DNA of 64,000 nt. Origin: Triticum aestivum. Taxonomy: Eukaryota; Streptophyta; Magnoliopsida; Poales; Poaceae. This document shows positions 46,354-59,129 of this stretch, piece by piece. The stretch lies in NCBI RefSeq assembly GCF_018294505.1, contig NC_057802.1, positions 308,376,961-308,440,960 of the forward strand, given 5' to 3'. A program made the translations under genes and the position numbers. Every line of letters starts with the position of its first letter. Positions within the stretch are counted from its first letter, which is position 1. The notes below the pieces were generated by a model, which was not told the origin of the DNA, searched no databases, and was given only the letters and a program-made list of their open reading frames with translations.

Positions 46354-48125
46354 ATCATAGAATTTTTTTTCTTTTGCTGGTATGTGAAACTAGGTGGTAT
46401 AAATTTAGCAACAATGTAATTAGCATAATCAGCATACCATGGAGCAGTAGGAGAAGTATTTATGACATTTAATTGTTCATCAGGAAAGCTATCATCAATA
46501 GGTAGTGGGTCATCAAGAACATTTTCTAACCTAGACAAGTTGTCTGCAACGGGATTCTCAGCTCCCTTTCTATCAATAATATGCAAATCAAATTCTTGCA
46601 GCAAGAGAACCCATCTAATAAGTCTAGGTTTAGCATATTTCTTTTCCATAATATATTTAATAGCAGCATGATCAGTGTGAATAGTTACTTTAGAATCAAC
46701 AATATAGGGTCTGAACTTATCACACGCAAATACAACTGCTAAGAATTCTGTTTCAGTAGTAGCATAATTTCTCTGAGCATTGTCTAGAGTTTTACTAGCA
46801 TATTGAACAACATTTAATTTCTTATCAACTCTTTGCCCTAGAACAGCACCTACAGCATAATCACTAGCATCACACATAATTTCAAAGGGTAAATTCCAAT
46901 CAGGTGGCTGAACAATAGGTGCAGAAATTAATGCTTTCTTAAGTATTTCAAATGCTTCTACACAATCATCATCAAAGACAAAAGGTATATCTTTTTGTAA
47001 TAAATTAGTCAGAGGCCGAGAAATTTTTGAGAAGTCCTTAATGAACCTCCTATAAAAACCAGCATGACCAAGGAAACTTCTTATAGCTTTGATGTCCTTG
47101 GGACATGGCATCTTTTCAATAGCATCAACCTTGGCTTTATCAACTTCAATACCTCTTTCAGAAATTTTATGCCCCAAGATAATACCTTCATTAACCATAA
47201 AGTGGCACTTTTCCCAATTCAAGACAAGATTAGTTTCTTCACATCTCTGCAAAACTCGATCAAGGTTGGTCAAGCAATCATCAAAAGAAGATCCATAAAT
47301 GGAGAAATCGTCCATGAAAACCTCACAAATCTTTTCACAAAAGTCAGAGAATATAGCCATCATGCATCTTTGAAAGGTAGCAGGTGCATTACATAAACCA
47401 AAAGGCATATGTCTATAAGCAAAAGTACCGAAAGGGCAAGTAAAAGTGGTCTTTGATTGATCATCGGCTGACACAGGTATTTGAGAGAAATCGGAGTAAC
47501 CATCTAGAAAGCAAAAATGTGTATGTTTGGATAATATTTCTAGCATTTGATCGATAAAAGGCAAGGGGTAATGATCTTTTTTAGTAGCCTTGTTTAATTT
47601 GCGAAAATCAATTACCATCCTATAACCTATAATAATTCTTTGCGGAATCAATTCATCTTTATCATTAGGAACGACAGTAATACCTCCCTTCTTAGGGACA
47701 CAATGGACAGGACTTACCCACTGACTATCAGCAACGGGATAAATTATACCTGCCTCAAGGAGCTTTAGTATTTCCTTTCTTACCACTTCTTTCATCTTAG
47801 GATTCAGCCATCGTTGATGATCACGAACTGGTTTGGCATCTTTCTCCAAATTTATTTTATGTTGACATAGAGTGGGACTAATGCCCTTAAGATCATCAAG
47901 AGTATATCCAATAGCATCACGGTGCTTCTTCAGAGTTTTCAATAATCTCTCTTCTTCATGCTCTGAAAGGTTAGCACTAATAATAACAGGATATATCTTT
48001 TTCTCATCAAGATAAGCATATTTAAGAGTATCAGGTAACGGTTTAAGCTCAAACACGGGATCACCCTTGGGTGGAGGAGGATCCCCTAGGATTTCAACAG
48101 GCAAATTGTGTTTCAGGATGGGTTC
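46350..48125 (-). pseudogene. Reverse transcriptase and RNase H of element H
   Basis: The frame lies on the minus strand. RT motifs: [32 protein letters not shown], and the catalytic FMDDFSIYG (the YxDD position with Phe-Met). RNase H follows ([42 protein letters not shown]). The same frame contains the protease upstream, separated by TAG at 48126-48128 (probably once CAG). It is open internally to the frameshift at 46363-46370. Confidence 0.92.
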
Positions 48126-48863
48126 CTATTTAAAGAATACTTCATCTATTTCCCTTCTTTCATTCATAAACATGTCATTTTCATGGTCTAGCAAATATTG
48201 TTCTAAAGGATCACTAGGAGGCACGACAATAGAAGCAAGACCAATAATTTCATCCTTACTAGGCAATTCCTCTTCACGGTGTTGTCTACAAAATTTAGAA
48301 AAGTTAAACTCATGAGACATATCACCCAAACCAATAGTAACAACATCCTTTTCGCAGTCTATCTTAGCATTAACAGTGTTCAAGAAGGGTCTACCAAATA
48401 TAATGGGACAAAAGCTATCTTGTGGGGAACCAAGAACAAGAAAATCAGCAGGATATTTAGTTTTCCCACACAAGACTTCCACATCTCTAAGAATTCCCAT
48501 TGGTGAAATAGTATCTCTATTGGCAAGTTTAATTGTGACATCAATATGTTCTTTCTCAGTAGGTGCAATATCATGCATAATTTCTTTGTATAAGTCAATA
48601 GGTATTGCACTAGCACTAGCACCCATATCACATAAGCCATGATAACAATGATCTCCTATTTTAACAGAAATAACAGGCATGCCTACCACAGGTCTATGTT
48701 TATCTTTAGCACAAGGTTTGGCAATTCTAGCAGTTTCATCACGGAAATGAATAACATGCTCATCAATATTATCAGACAAGAGATCCTTAACAATAGCAAT
48801 ATTAGGTTCAACTTTAACTTGCTCAGGAGGTGTATACGTTCTAATATTTCTTTTACGAACCAC
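48126..48863 (-). pseudogene. Protease of element H
   Basis: On the minus strand the aspartic protease segment GLCDMGASASAIP (about 48610) and the C-terminal ILGSPQDSF/FGRPFLN region (about 48400) are visible. It ends in TAG at 48126-48128 before RT. Gag and protease are in different frames, with a gap at 48864-49084. Confidence 0.85.
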
Positions 48864-49084
48864 AGTTGAAGCTTTAGCATGATCCTTTATTCTAACAGGG
48901 AAAGGTGGTTTCTGAACATAAGCAGTAGGAACAATAGGATCATTATAAGTGATAGTCTTTTCTTCAACTTTAATAGGTGCAGCTACTTTTACTTCTATGG
49001 GAGGATGATATTTAAACCACTTATCCTTAGGGAGATCAACATAAGTAGCAAAAGATTCACAGAAAGAAGCTACTATCTCAGAGT

Positions 49085-49840
49085 CTAGTCCATATTTAGT
49101 GCTAAACTTACGGAAACATCGGTATCCATAAAAGATTTAACACAATCAAACTTAGGTGGCATACCTGACTCCTTTCCTTCGTCGAGATCCCAATCTTCAG
49201 AGTTGCGTTTAATTCTTTCCAATAAATCCCATTTGAATTCAATAGTCTTCATCATAAAAGAGCCAGCACAAGAAGTATCGAGCATGGTGCGATTGTTATC
49301 AGAAAGCCGAGCATAAAATTTTTGAATAATGATTTCTCTTGAGAGCTCATGATTGGGGCATGAATATAACATTGATTTAAGCCTCCCCCAAGCTTGAGCG
49401 ATGCTTTCTCCTTCGCGAGGCAAAAAATTATATATATAATTGCGATCACGATGAACAAGATGCATAGGATAAAACTTTTGATGAAATTCCAATTTCAATC
49501 GTTTGTAGTTCCATGATCCCATATCATCACATAGCCTATACCATGTCAATGCATCTCCCTTCAAAGATAAAGGGAAGACCTTCTTCTTAATAACATCATC
49601 GGGTATACCTGCAAGCTTAAATAATCCACAAACTTCATCCACATATATTAGGTGCTCATTAGGATGCATTGTTCCATCTCCTGCAAAAGGATTAGCTAGC
49701 AGTTTTTCTAACATACCCGAAGGAATTTCAAAGTAGACATTTTCATTTTCAGTAGGTTCAGTAGGTTGAGGAGCAACTCTTTGCTCTACTGGTCGGGGTG
49801 AAGATACCCCGAACAAGCCCCTCAGAGGATTACTTTCCAT
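49085..49840 (-). pseudogene. gag: Gag of element H
   Basis: The ATG at 49840-49838 lies about 100 bases downstream of the LTR and PBS. A typical retrotransposon gag core follows (PLSLKGDALTWYRLC, then WNYKRLKLEFHQKFYP, and ESIAQAWGRLKSMLYSCPNH). The frame ends at 49085 in a stop. The product should continue into protease but is out of frame. No zinc knuckle is seen in this copy. Confidence 0.88.
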
Positions 49841-49917
49841 AGTAACAAGTGACAGTAAATTTCAGCACACTATATAAATTTTGACTTACCAAATTCCACC
49901 TACCAAAGGCGCTTCAC

Positions 49918-49935
49918 TCCTCGGCAACGACGCCA
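49918..49935 (-). other. Primer binding site of element H (tRNA-Asp type)
   Basis: On the minus strand TGGCGTCGTTGCCGAGGA matches the Athila-type tRNA-Asp primer site with few changes. It lies 11 bases inside the LTR edge. Confidence 0.85.
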
Positions 49936-49946
49936 AAAAAGAGTCT

Positions 49947-51465
49947 TGATGAGCCACAAGTATAGGGGATCTATCATAGTCCTTTCTATAAGTAAGAGTG
50001 TCGAACCCAACGAGGAGCAGAAGGACATGATAAGCGGTTTTCAGCAAGGTATTCTCTGCAAGCACTGAAATTATAGGTAAGAGATAGTTTTGTGATAAGA
50101 TAATTGGTAACGAGCAACAAGTAAAAAAATTAAATAAAGTGCAGCAAGGTGGCCCAATCCTTTTTGTAGCAAAGGCCAAGCCTGGACAAACTCTTATATA
50201 GAGAAAAGCGCTCCCGAGGACACATGGGAATTATCGTCAAGCTAGTTTTCATCACGTTCATATGATTCGCGTTCGGTACTTTGATAATTTGATATTTGGG
50301 TGGACCGGTGCTTGGGTGCTGCCCTTACTTGGACAAGCATACCACTTATGATTAACCCCTATTGCAAGCATCCGCAACTACAAAAGAAGTATTAAGGTAA
50401 ACCTAACCATAGCATGAAACATATGGATCCAAATCAGCCCCTTACGAAGCAACGCATAAACTAGGGTTTAAGCTTCTGTCACTCTAGAAACCCATCATCT
50501 ACTTATTACTTCCCAATGCCTTCCTCTAGGCCCAAATAATGGTGAAGTGTCATGTAGTGACGTTCACATAACACCACTAGAGGAGAGACAACATACATCT
50601 CATCAAAATATCGAACGAATACCAAATTCACATGACTACTAATAGCAAGACTTCTCCCATGTCCTCAGGAACAAACGTAACTACTCACAAAGCATATTCA
50701 TGTTCATAATCAGAGGAGTATTAATATGCATATAGGATCTGAACATATGATCTTCCACCAAATAAACCAACTAGCATCAACTACAAGGAGTAATCAACAC
50801 TAATAGCAACCTACAGGTACGAATCCCAGACTTAGAGACAAGAATTGGATACAAGAGATGAACTAGGGTTTGAGAGGAGATGGTGCTGGTGAAGATGTTG
50901 ATGGAGATTGCCCTCACCCGATGAGAGGAGCGTTGGTGATGACGATGGCGATGATTTCCCTCTCCCGGAGGGAAGTGTCCCCGGCAGAACAGCTCTGTCG
51001 GAGCCCTAGATTGGTTCCGCCAAGGTTCCGCCTCGTGGCGGCGGAGTCTCGTCCCGAAAGCTTGCTTATGATTTTTCTTCGGACGAAAGACTTCATATAG
51101 GAGAAGATGGGCACCGGAGGGCCAACAGGGGGCCCACGAGGCAGGGGGCGCGCCCAGGGGGTAGGGCGCGCCCCCACCCTCGTGGCCAGGGTGTGGGCCC
51201 CCTCAAGTATTTCTTCCGCTCAGTATTTTTTATTATTTCCAAAAATAACTTTCGTGGAGTTTCAGGACTTTTGGAGTTGTGCAGAATAGGTCTCTAATAT
51301 TTGCTCCTTTTCCAGCCCAGAATTCCAGCTGCCGGCATTCTCCCTCCTTATGTAAACCTTGTAAAATAAGAGAGAATAGGCATAAGTATTGTGACATAAT
51401 GTGTAATAACAGCCCATAATGCAATAAATATCGAAATAAAAGCATGATGCAAAATGGACGTATCA
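49947..51465 (-). repeat. 5' LTR, element H (1519 bp)
   Basis: On the plus strand it starts TGATGAGCCACAAG and ends GGACGTATCA. A minus-strand TATATAAG box is at 50193-50200. GGGCG follows at 51466-51470. Confidence 0.93.
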
Positions 51466-51470
51466 GGGCG

Positions 51471-53280
51471 CGTGGCCTCGAGCCTGGGAAGGGCCGCGTT
51501 CACCTCGCAAGCAAACTGCTTGAAGATGCGCTGGGATGCTGGGGCCTGAGGTCCGCCCAAGATGCAGGCGATCGCGCGCGGTTCCTGGAAGCCCCCAGCC
51601 CCCTCGTCCTAATGGTGGTCGTTGTTTCTTCTTGGGGGTGGCGGCAGTGGAGGGAGACCAGAATTGCCCTGAGGGCGGTCCTCGCGCGGCTGATCCGTCC
51701 ATGCGCCCTCACGAGGTTGGTCCTGCGAGCGGTCCTCACGAGGCCGGTCGCGCCACTCTTGGCGAGGGCCACGGTCGTCCCAGCGCCCCCCACCTCGTCC
51801 TCCTCCTCGGCCGTAGCCCCGGTCGTTGCGCTCGAGGCGTCGACCAAAGCGTCCATCTCGGATGGCCCTGAGTTCTTGACAATCGTTGGTGTTGTGGCTG
51901 TGTACATTGTAGAAGGCGCAGAATGGACGGCTGCTTTTGGACGACCCAGGGTGGTCCCGGCCGCGCTTCGTGTCCAGCTCCGCCACGAGCACGGCCACCC
52001 CCTTGCGCTTCAAGTCCTTGGCCTTGGCTTTTTTTCTCCTCTGGGTTGGCAGCAGGGAGCCCGAGGAGGGAAAGGCGCCCTTCCTCAACTCTTGCGCACT
52101 TGGTCGCCATGTTGAACATCTCCAAAGTCGTGCATAGCTCCTCGTGGATGGAAACCTCCTCCTTCATCTTGGCGTCGTGGGCGCCATCGGAAGACGCTGA
52201 AATGATGGCCTCATCCGTCACCTTGGGGATCTTGAGGCGAACGCTGTTGAAGCGCTAGATGGTCTTCTGCAAGGTCTCTCCTAGCTGCTGCTTGATGCGG
52301 CGCAGGTCACCCGCGGCCGGAGGGCGGTCGCGCGTGCCCTGGAAGTTGGCGACGAAGCGGTCGCGCATCTCACCCCAGGAAGATATCGACCCCGGGGGCA
52401 AGTTCAGGAGCCACGAGCGAGCACCATCCTTGAGAGCCATGGGGAAGCAGTTCGCCATGACTTTCTCGTCGCCATTGGCCGTCTCGATGCTCAGCTTGTA
52501 GAGCTGCAAGAACTCCGCAGGGTCAGGGGTGCCGTCGTAGCGAGGAGGCACGTCTGGCTTGAACTTGCCTGGCCAGACGACGCTACGCAGCTCCGGAGTG
52601 AAGGCGCGACAGCCTGCTGTGGCCACCGGGGCCCTTTGTAGAGGCGGAGCGTGCTCTTGATGCCCGCGCACCGCCACCGCAGGCGGCACACGGTCTTGTC
52701 GTGGTGGCGCCGGGAGCACAGGAGCGTTTTCTTGCGGTCGGGGAACTTCTTGGCAGCTTCCTTCTTCGCGCGCGAGCGCCCGGCACGGTGGGTCGTGCCT
52801 AGGGGCCACCCGTCTTGGCTCTAGGGCGCCGTCTTGGTGCGGAGGTGGCAGAGGCGCTCCGTGGGCTACGTCACCCACGGCTGGAGATGGGCGAGGTAGC
52901 GAGAAAGATGGGACAGGTGAGCCCCCAGCGACGCTGACGAGCTCGACGATGCGGTCCAGCCAGTCCTCGTAGAGGTCGTCAACCGGGCGGTAGCGCAGGA
53001 GCTTGCGTGCCATGAGCAGCGCGGCCTACGCGTCCGTGGGCGCGCGACGAGCATGGGACGATGAGTCGGCCGGAGTCAGCGACGGGGTAGCGGTGCGGCC
53101 GTCCCGCCGCACCGAGGGGTGCGGCGAAGATGCTTGCTGCTAGTTTCCCGCCGGGCCGGTGGCGGCGTTGGCGGCGGGTGATGAAGAACGACGGGGAGGC
53201 CCGCCGACGGGGGCTGTCTGAGCGACGCGAGCAGCCAGGGCGGCCTGGCGCTCGGCGCGAGCTCGGTGCGCGTCTACCAT
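51471..53280 (-). pseudogene. gag: Gag of Gypsy element G, with stops
   Basis: The ATG is at 53280-53278 on the minus strand. TAG occurs at 53142-53140, near 53035 and at 52257-52255, each consistent with an original CAG. The gag core reads PPRYDGTPDPAEFLQLYKLS, then SWLLNLPPGSISSWGEMRDRF (about 52350-52520). A frame change near 52020-52090 leads to a Cys/His segment (CAFYNVHSHNTNDC, about 51920) and an Arg/Gly/Asp-rich tail. The spacing in that segment differs from a classic CCHC box, so it is a zinc-knuckle-like assignment. Confidence 0.8.
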
Positions 53281-53338
53281 GGACGTGGTGGAGCGGTGGT
53301 GCGTGGATCGATGAAAGGAAAGCTTCAGCGCACCCCTA
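51471..53338 (-). mobile_element. Gypsy element G, gag part (minus strand), right fragment
   Basis: Gag coding on the minus strand starts at 53280. The element is cut at 53338 by the CACTA-like element I, so its 5' LTR is not in the window. The left continuation across element H is at 40301-41134. Confidence 0.8.
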
Positions 53339-53814
53339 CACTACAAAAAAAAGACACATCCGTGACATTTTGGGCCGAACGAAAAAAAATTATGTCATAC
53401 TTATGACACTTCTATGATGATAATTGTGACAAAACCCGGTATCATCATAGATGTGGTGGGCTCCTACTTCTATGACAAAAAATCATGACAGAAAATGGGC
53501 TTTTCGTCCTGGGCGGGCCGGAGACGCAGCTGCATGACATTCTTTTGGCCGTCCATGACGGAAAAAACCATGGTAGAAGCAAGGGCGAGGGAAATATCAG
53601 GTGTTCCCCGTTACGGTGGGTGGTCGGGGCCGAGCGATGCACGTTTCTCTCGTACACGCACGCACGTGGGTGCGAGGCATTGGGCTCTAACTGAACCCGA
53701 GCGAGGCGTTCGCCTACTGAACCCGAGCGATTGCACTGCAGGCTACACGTTACTGAACCTGATCGAGTGATTCCTTCGCTACTGCTGCTAACTGAAGCCG
53801 ATCGATGCTGCCTC

Positions 53815-54215
53815 TGGATGAACAGTGAGCATTGCTGGGGGGTTTGGATGAACAGTTCCCGGTGGGGGTGGATGAACATGACCCCGTGGTGTTGCCTCTG
53901 GATGAACAGGACCCCGATCGATCGAGCCGGTTGGGGCTGGATGAACAGGACCCCGTGGAGGGCTGGATGAACAGGACGACCCCGTGGAGGGCTGGATGAA
54001 CAGTAGCCGGTGGAGGGGTGGTTGAACAGGAGCCGTGGAGAGGGTTGGTTGAACAGTAGCCGGTGGAGTAGCGCGCGGTGGAGGCTGGATGAACAGGAGG
54101 CCGTGGATGAACAGTCGCAGGTGGAGGCTGGAGGAGGTCGATGGTGGATGAACAGTAGCCCGTGGAGGCTGGAGGGGGTCGATGGTGGAGATGAACAGTA
54201 TCGCGTGGAGTCCTG
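53815..54215 (+). repeat. Degenerate minisatellite, GATGAACAG core (about 13 copies)
   Basis: GGATGAACAG or GGTTGAACAG recurs about every 20-40 bases between 53817 and 54200. It is usually followed by CCCCGTGGAGG-like text. Spacing varies, so the array has decayed. Confidence 0.8.
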
Positions 54216-54639
54216 TTTTGCAGTACGCCACACCCCTCCCGATGAACCGGACCCCCGTTTCAACCGTGCCCGGTCGAACACAAGGCCGTTTCCTCCGTTC
54301 TGCGGTACGCCAGGCCTCGTTTCCATCGGCTGTTCCGTCCAAGCCCTCCCGATGAACACGATGACGCATTCCGTTCCGACCCAGCCGGTTGGCTCCCCAT
54401 GAACACGACGACGACGTTGTTTCTCCATTCCGACCCAGCCATGTACACGAGCCCTGGCCGTACGTATGCGCGAGTAGGCGTTCGAGACCCCGCCCGTATG
54501 TACGTACGTGGCCGTATTTTCTTTCTTGCACACTGGCCGTTGTACGTACGTGTACATGCCACATGTGCGCCTCTACTACGACACGTGCGCGCTCTACATC
54601 GGCCAGTATGTACATACACGTTCGCGACCAGAATGACAA

Positions 54640-55245
54640 TGTTACGTACGCTTCGACCAGGTGGGTCCCGACTGTCAAGCACTTCCTTGCGTGCGAAGAT
54701 ATAGCTGGTGGGTCCCAACAGTCAGGGGCGCGAATCGTTTTTTTGCCTGGACGCACTTCCTTGCGTGCGAAGATGTAGCTGGTGGGTCCCAGCAGTCAGG
54801 GGGAAATGTTTTTTCACGAAATATGGTGGCCCGTCCAATGGGTCCCCGTTGTCAGGTGCAGGAATAATTATTTTGCGCGTAATAAGGAGGCACTTCCTTG
54901 CGGCTGCCGTGGACCCAGCTGTCAGCCTCTCCACGTACAGTACTCTTCCAATGGAAGTCGGTCGTTGACCACATTGAGCACGCCGCGCCGAGAGCACCAA
55001 GGCGGTGGACGACGGCGAGGCCTAGGAAGGGGACAACGCGGAGCCGAGGAAGACGCGGCAGTGGATGCCCACGCAGAGAGGAGTACGAGGGTTCACTGGT
55101 TCGGCTGCGGTGTGAGGCTGCCGTCGCCGCAGAATAACAAGGGGTGCTGGTGAGTAGAGGGATGGCCTGGCCAGCGGTGGGAGTAGTAGGGGGCGGTGAG
55201 CCTCTGCGGCATCGCAGCCGGCCACGGGAGGCAGGAGCACGAGGC
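54640..55245 (+). repeat. Direct-repeat module, copy 1
   Basis: It contains CACTTCCTTGCGTGCGAAGAT twice, AATAAGGAGGCA, GACGGCGAGGCCTAGGAAGG (about 55012) and CAGTGGATGCCCACGCAGAG (about 55060). The same items recur in order at 59200-59640. The module is continued after the solo LTR at 58977-59090. Confidence 0.75.
55241..55245 (+). other. Target-site duplication GAGGC, left (solo LTR)
   Basis: GAGGC at 55241-55245 is repeated at 58972-58976. Confidence 0.9.
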
Positions 55246-58200
55246 TGTGACAGCCTGGTTTTTGCCCTTTCTTATTTGCTTGAAATTTCATTTGAAAGTT
55301 TTTGAAACTTGGAGTTTCTGAATCTTTTCATTTGGACTTAAACACTTGGGCATCCTTGGCTTTCACCCAAGTGTTCACTTCTCTCCCAAACCATCACTTC
55401 ACTTCTGATCCACCACAAAATAACCTTTGGAATATTTTTCTTAAATGGAAAATATTCATTTTCTCTCAAAAACCCTAAGCCAGATCTGTTTGCTTCAAGG
55501 CAACCCTAATTTTTATGGCTCAGAAAATTCTAAGATAATTCACAAATATTCTAGGGACCCTAGGGCACCTCCCTGAGCAAAAATATTTCATCACTTTTTG
55601 GAATATTTTTGCTGCAGAAAATCTTTTCTGTTCTGGACAGAAATTGTGGTTTCTACAGCAACTACCATTTTACTTGCTCCATTTGACCTGAACTTTCTTG
55701 TGCATCTTTACCTTAGTAACTTATAACTAGCCTCCAAAGCACAGCGCCAAACTCCCAGCCATTTGACCACAGTAAAATCACAAAGTTACTGACCAGAAAC
55801 TTACCTGGCTTGTAAAATCTTCTCTACTGCACCTGGATCCAAAGAAAACCATGGTAAACTTCAAAACTACCACGAACAACATGCCAGACATGATTTTTGG
55901 ACGAAGGCTGGCCTGAGGAAAGAGTTCGCGCGGTGACCACGCGTGTCCACGATGCCAGGCATGCGTGTCGACGCGCTCTGGGTGACGCCGAGCGCTCTGT
56001 TCGAGCGTGCTCGCTTACCCCGCCTGCCCAACCATGCCAAACCCCGCCACCATCATCGTCTCGACGTCCTTAACTCCTCCCTGGCACTCGCCGACGCCGG
56101 AGCTCGCCGCAGCGAGCGCGGGCAAGGTCCGGCCAGCCCAACAGTGCAGAGCGCACTGTGCTCGTCGCCATCGCCTTGATCCTATGCTCGTCTCCGCTCG
56201 CCCATAGTAGCCGCATGACCTTCGTCGCCTTCTCCCCTCTCACTGACGCCGCTCGTCGTCGGGCGCCATGGACCGGTGTCCACCGGCGGAGCCCGAAGCA
56301 CCCTTTCCGCTCGCCTATAAATAGAGCCACCCCCAGCCTCCTCGAGCACCATCCAGCACTCACACACACCCCATGATCGAGTAGGAAGCCGTAGCCCGGC
56401 CGGGCAGGCCTCGGGCCGCCGACCCCGAGCTCGAGCTCGCTGGCGATCCCCTCTGGTCGCCGCAGTAGCTCCAGCCCCTCCCAGGCCTGGGCGACCCTCC
56501 AAGGCCTCCGCCTCTCTCCGGTGAGGCCATCTCGCCCACTTGGAGCCTCTGGAGTGACCTCTGCTCGCCGTCTTCCTCAACTCCGGCGACCTCCACGTTC
56601 TGCCTCCGCTTGCGAGCTAGTTTCCGAAGTCGTCCGACCACCCCTAGCCATGCTACGGGTACGGGCAGGTGCGCCATCGTCCCCTCTCTCAATCCCTCCC
56701 TCTCGTTTGGGCCAAGGAGCCCTCGTCGCCGGCGAGAGTTCCGGCGAAGCCGCGGCCCTCTCTGTTTCTCTCCCTCTTCCCCCACCTGACTAGCGGGGCT
56801 CGCTAGTCAGCCACTCAGTACACGCGCGAAGCGGTACGAGTGGTGGCGCCCCTGGGCTTTACGCCTTCGATGTCACCCCCCCAGCTGTTTCTTTTTATTC
56901 AGATTCATTTATATTCCAGAGAGCTTCAAACAATTAAAACTTTTTAACCATAAGTCCAAATGAGATGATTCTTTTTGCATTGTGTTTTTGAAAGGAAATC
57001 TAACAGGTCACCAAAGATGAGATTTTTCTGAGCTGTTTAGAATTTCTGGTGAATTTCAGAAGTGTTCTTGATATTTTCTTTTTGTGTTTAAAATTATTTT
57101 CAGAAGGTGAGGCTTGTCTTGAGGATCACCAGGAGGCTTGTGAACCTCATCTGCACTAAGGCAAGCCACAGCAACATTTTTATGATGCCATTTCAATATT
57201 TGTGATTTTATCACTTAAATGAAATGATTAACCCATGCATTTAAACAATTATTGAATTATTTGTATTCTGTTAAGTATTGGTCAGTTGTTATGCTTGATT
57301 TACAGAATAGTTGAAACTAGTTTAAGTGGGTAAAGCAAGTTAAAATTTATTTGAGGTGATGTTAGAAATAATTTTGTTATGCATGTTAGTAATTATTTAA
57401 AGCTTTGTGTTTGCATTCATAAATTGATAAAAAATTGTTAGAAAATATTCTGTTAAATACTTGTTTAATCATATTACTTGTCTTACAGAATGTTTGAACC
57501 CAACTTAGTGATAAAGAAATTAAGAGTTGTTGATAATGATATCTTTTGGTCAAGCATATGAAAAATTTATCGGAGTTACTTTCTTGGTAGGAAATTAATA
57601 AAACTTGTTGCAAAATATTTTGGTTAAGTTGTGAGTCATTTTGAGCAAGTAGAGTAATATGAGTTGTTGACGTTTATGCTTGGTGTGCATATGGATGACG
57701 TCGGTCATTTTTGTCAATATGTGATGCGTGTGTTGTTTTGCATTTCATGGCATGCTATGACACCGGTCATTTTTAGTTAAAAGTTAATCCTGAATATAAC
57801 TCAACTTGAATATACCGTTCACTGGGTCATGGTGCCGCTGAATCGAGTTTCTTTCCAGTGCAACCACATTTTCCTTGTGGGAAGGCCTTGATTCGGTCCA
57901 TTGACACGACCTCTGGTCGGTGCCTCCATCTAGGGAAGATTATGTCGTGTTTGCCCTGGCCCGGTAAGCACACATAATCTTGTGTGCTCGTTGATGAGAT
58001 TATGGTACCGAGTCCCCGAGTGGGAGTGTTTTGACCACGATGGTGGTCGGGGTGTCTTTGGTAGACACGGGGCCACCCAGGACCAGCCCGTTGGGGATTT
58101 GGGTCGGAGTGGCCGAGAGAGTGTTGTGGCAATGGAGGGGTTTTGTTGGAATGCCGTTGGTCCACCCGAATGGGAATGCGAGGCCATGGATTCCGTGGTG

Positions 58201-58971
58201 TGGGTACAGTGTGCTACCTCTGCAGAGTGTATAATCTATCGATAGCCGAGTCCACGGTCACGGACACCTCGTACTAGGTCCCACCATGAGTCAACGTCTA
58301 ATAAAAATTGCACACTAAGCTATGAACTTTGCATTGTCAATGGATGGCAGAAAGGCCATCGAGGTATTTGGGACCAAATGATGGTCGTGGTTGTTATTGC
58401 CGTAAGGATCACGAGTTGTTCTTGAGAAAGACCACTATGGTGGTGTGTTTGTGGTCCAGAGATGATCACAATTGGTAAGCTGTCCTGAGGGACGTTCGGG
58501 CTTGATCACAGCATGTTGACATATAATGTTGCATTATTAATAATTGGTTAAATATCATGATATTGTTTGTCATTATGATTATGCTTGTTGTGAGCTTGAA
58601 AGTACATTCAATGTACTGACCTGGCGTGTCATGCCAGATTTTAGGAAAGTCTCATTGGAAAGGAGCGCTGTTCGAGTCTAGATCGTGTCCACATCAGTGT
58701 CCCTGTGAAATGGAGCTTCCGCTACGACGTTATTCCGCTGCCACATAGTTGTTCGAGTCGAGGCCCCTTTATGTTCACTAAATAATGTACATATTGTTCC
58801 GCCGCACCGAGTGTGCAACTTGGCCTCGACCACTGTTGTAATATGAACTATGTTCCGCTAGCATCAATAAAGCGGTTGTTTTCTGTACCAATATATTGTG
58901 TGTTGCCAGAAGACATGATCTCTGGGCTGGGAATGCAGGGTAAACCGGTCGCTCTGAGCCGGGGTGCCACG
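55246..58971 (+). mobile_element. Solo LTR of the element D family (3726 bp)
   Basis: The whole length aligns with the LTRs of element D (TGTGACAGCC start; TATA box 56316-56323; hairpin series). The final CA is now CG. It is bounded by GAGGC duplications, and no PBS or interior follows. This is the expected product of recombination between the two LTRs of an element that deleted the interior. Confidence 0.95.
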
Positions 58972-59129
58972 GAGGCACGACCGGCGCTGGTTTGGGCGGT
59001 TGGAGCAAGAAGACCAGAGGTTGAAGAAGCACTACGGCCGTTGGATGGACATCGTACGGTCACTGGAGCTAGAATCGTTCATATTGACTAAGTTGACAAA
59101 GCCCTCCGTCCCCGTCAACTTAGTTGGCC

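Larger units (their letters stand above)
41140..51465 (-). mobile_element. Athila-lineage Gypsy LTR retrotransposon (element H), full length
   Basis: The LTRs (41140-42661 and 49947-51465) bound gag, protease, RT-RNase H, integrase and a small coiled-coil ORF on the minus strand. The PBS matches the tRNA-Asp type used by Athila elements. GGGCG flanks both ends, so it is a clean insertion into element G. The 5' LTR is the right-hand one. Confidence 0.93.

Noticed and set aside
53445..54557. Long minus-strand open frame of 370 codons in element I
   Set aside because: It lies across the GATGAACAG minisatellite and Arg/Pro/Ser-rich low-complexity DNA. No domain, and overlapping frames on both strands are equally open.
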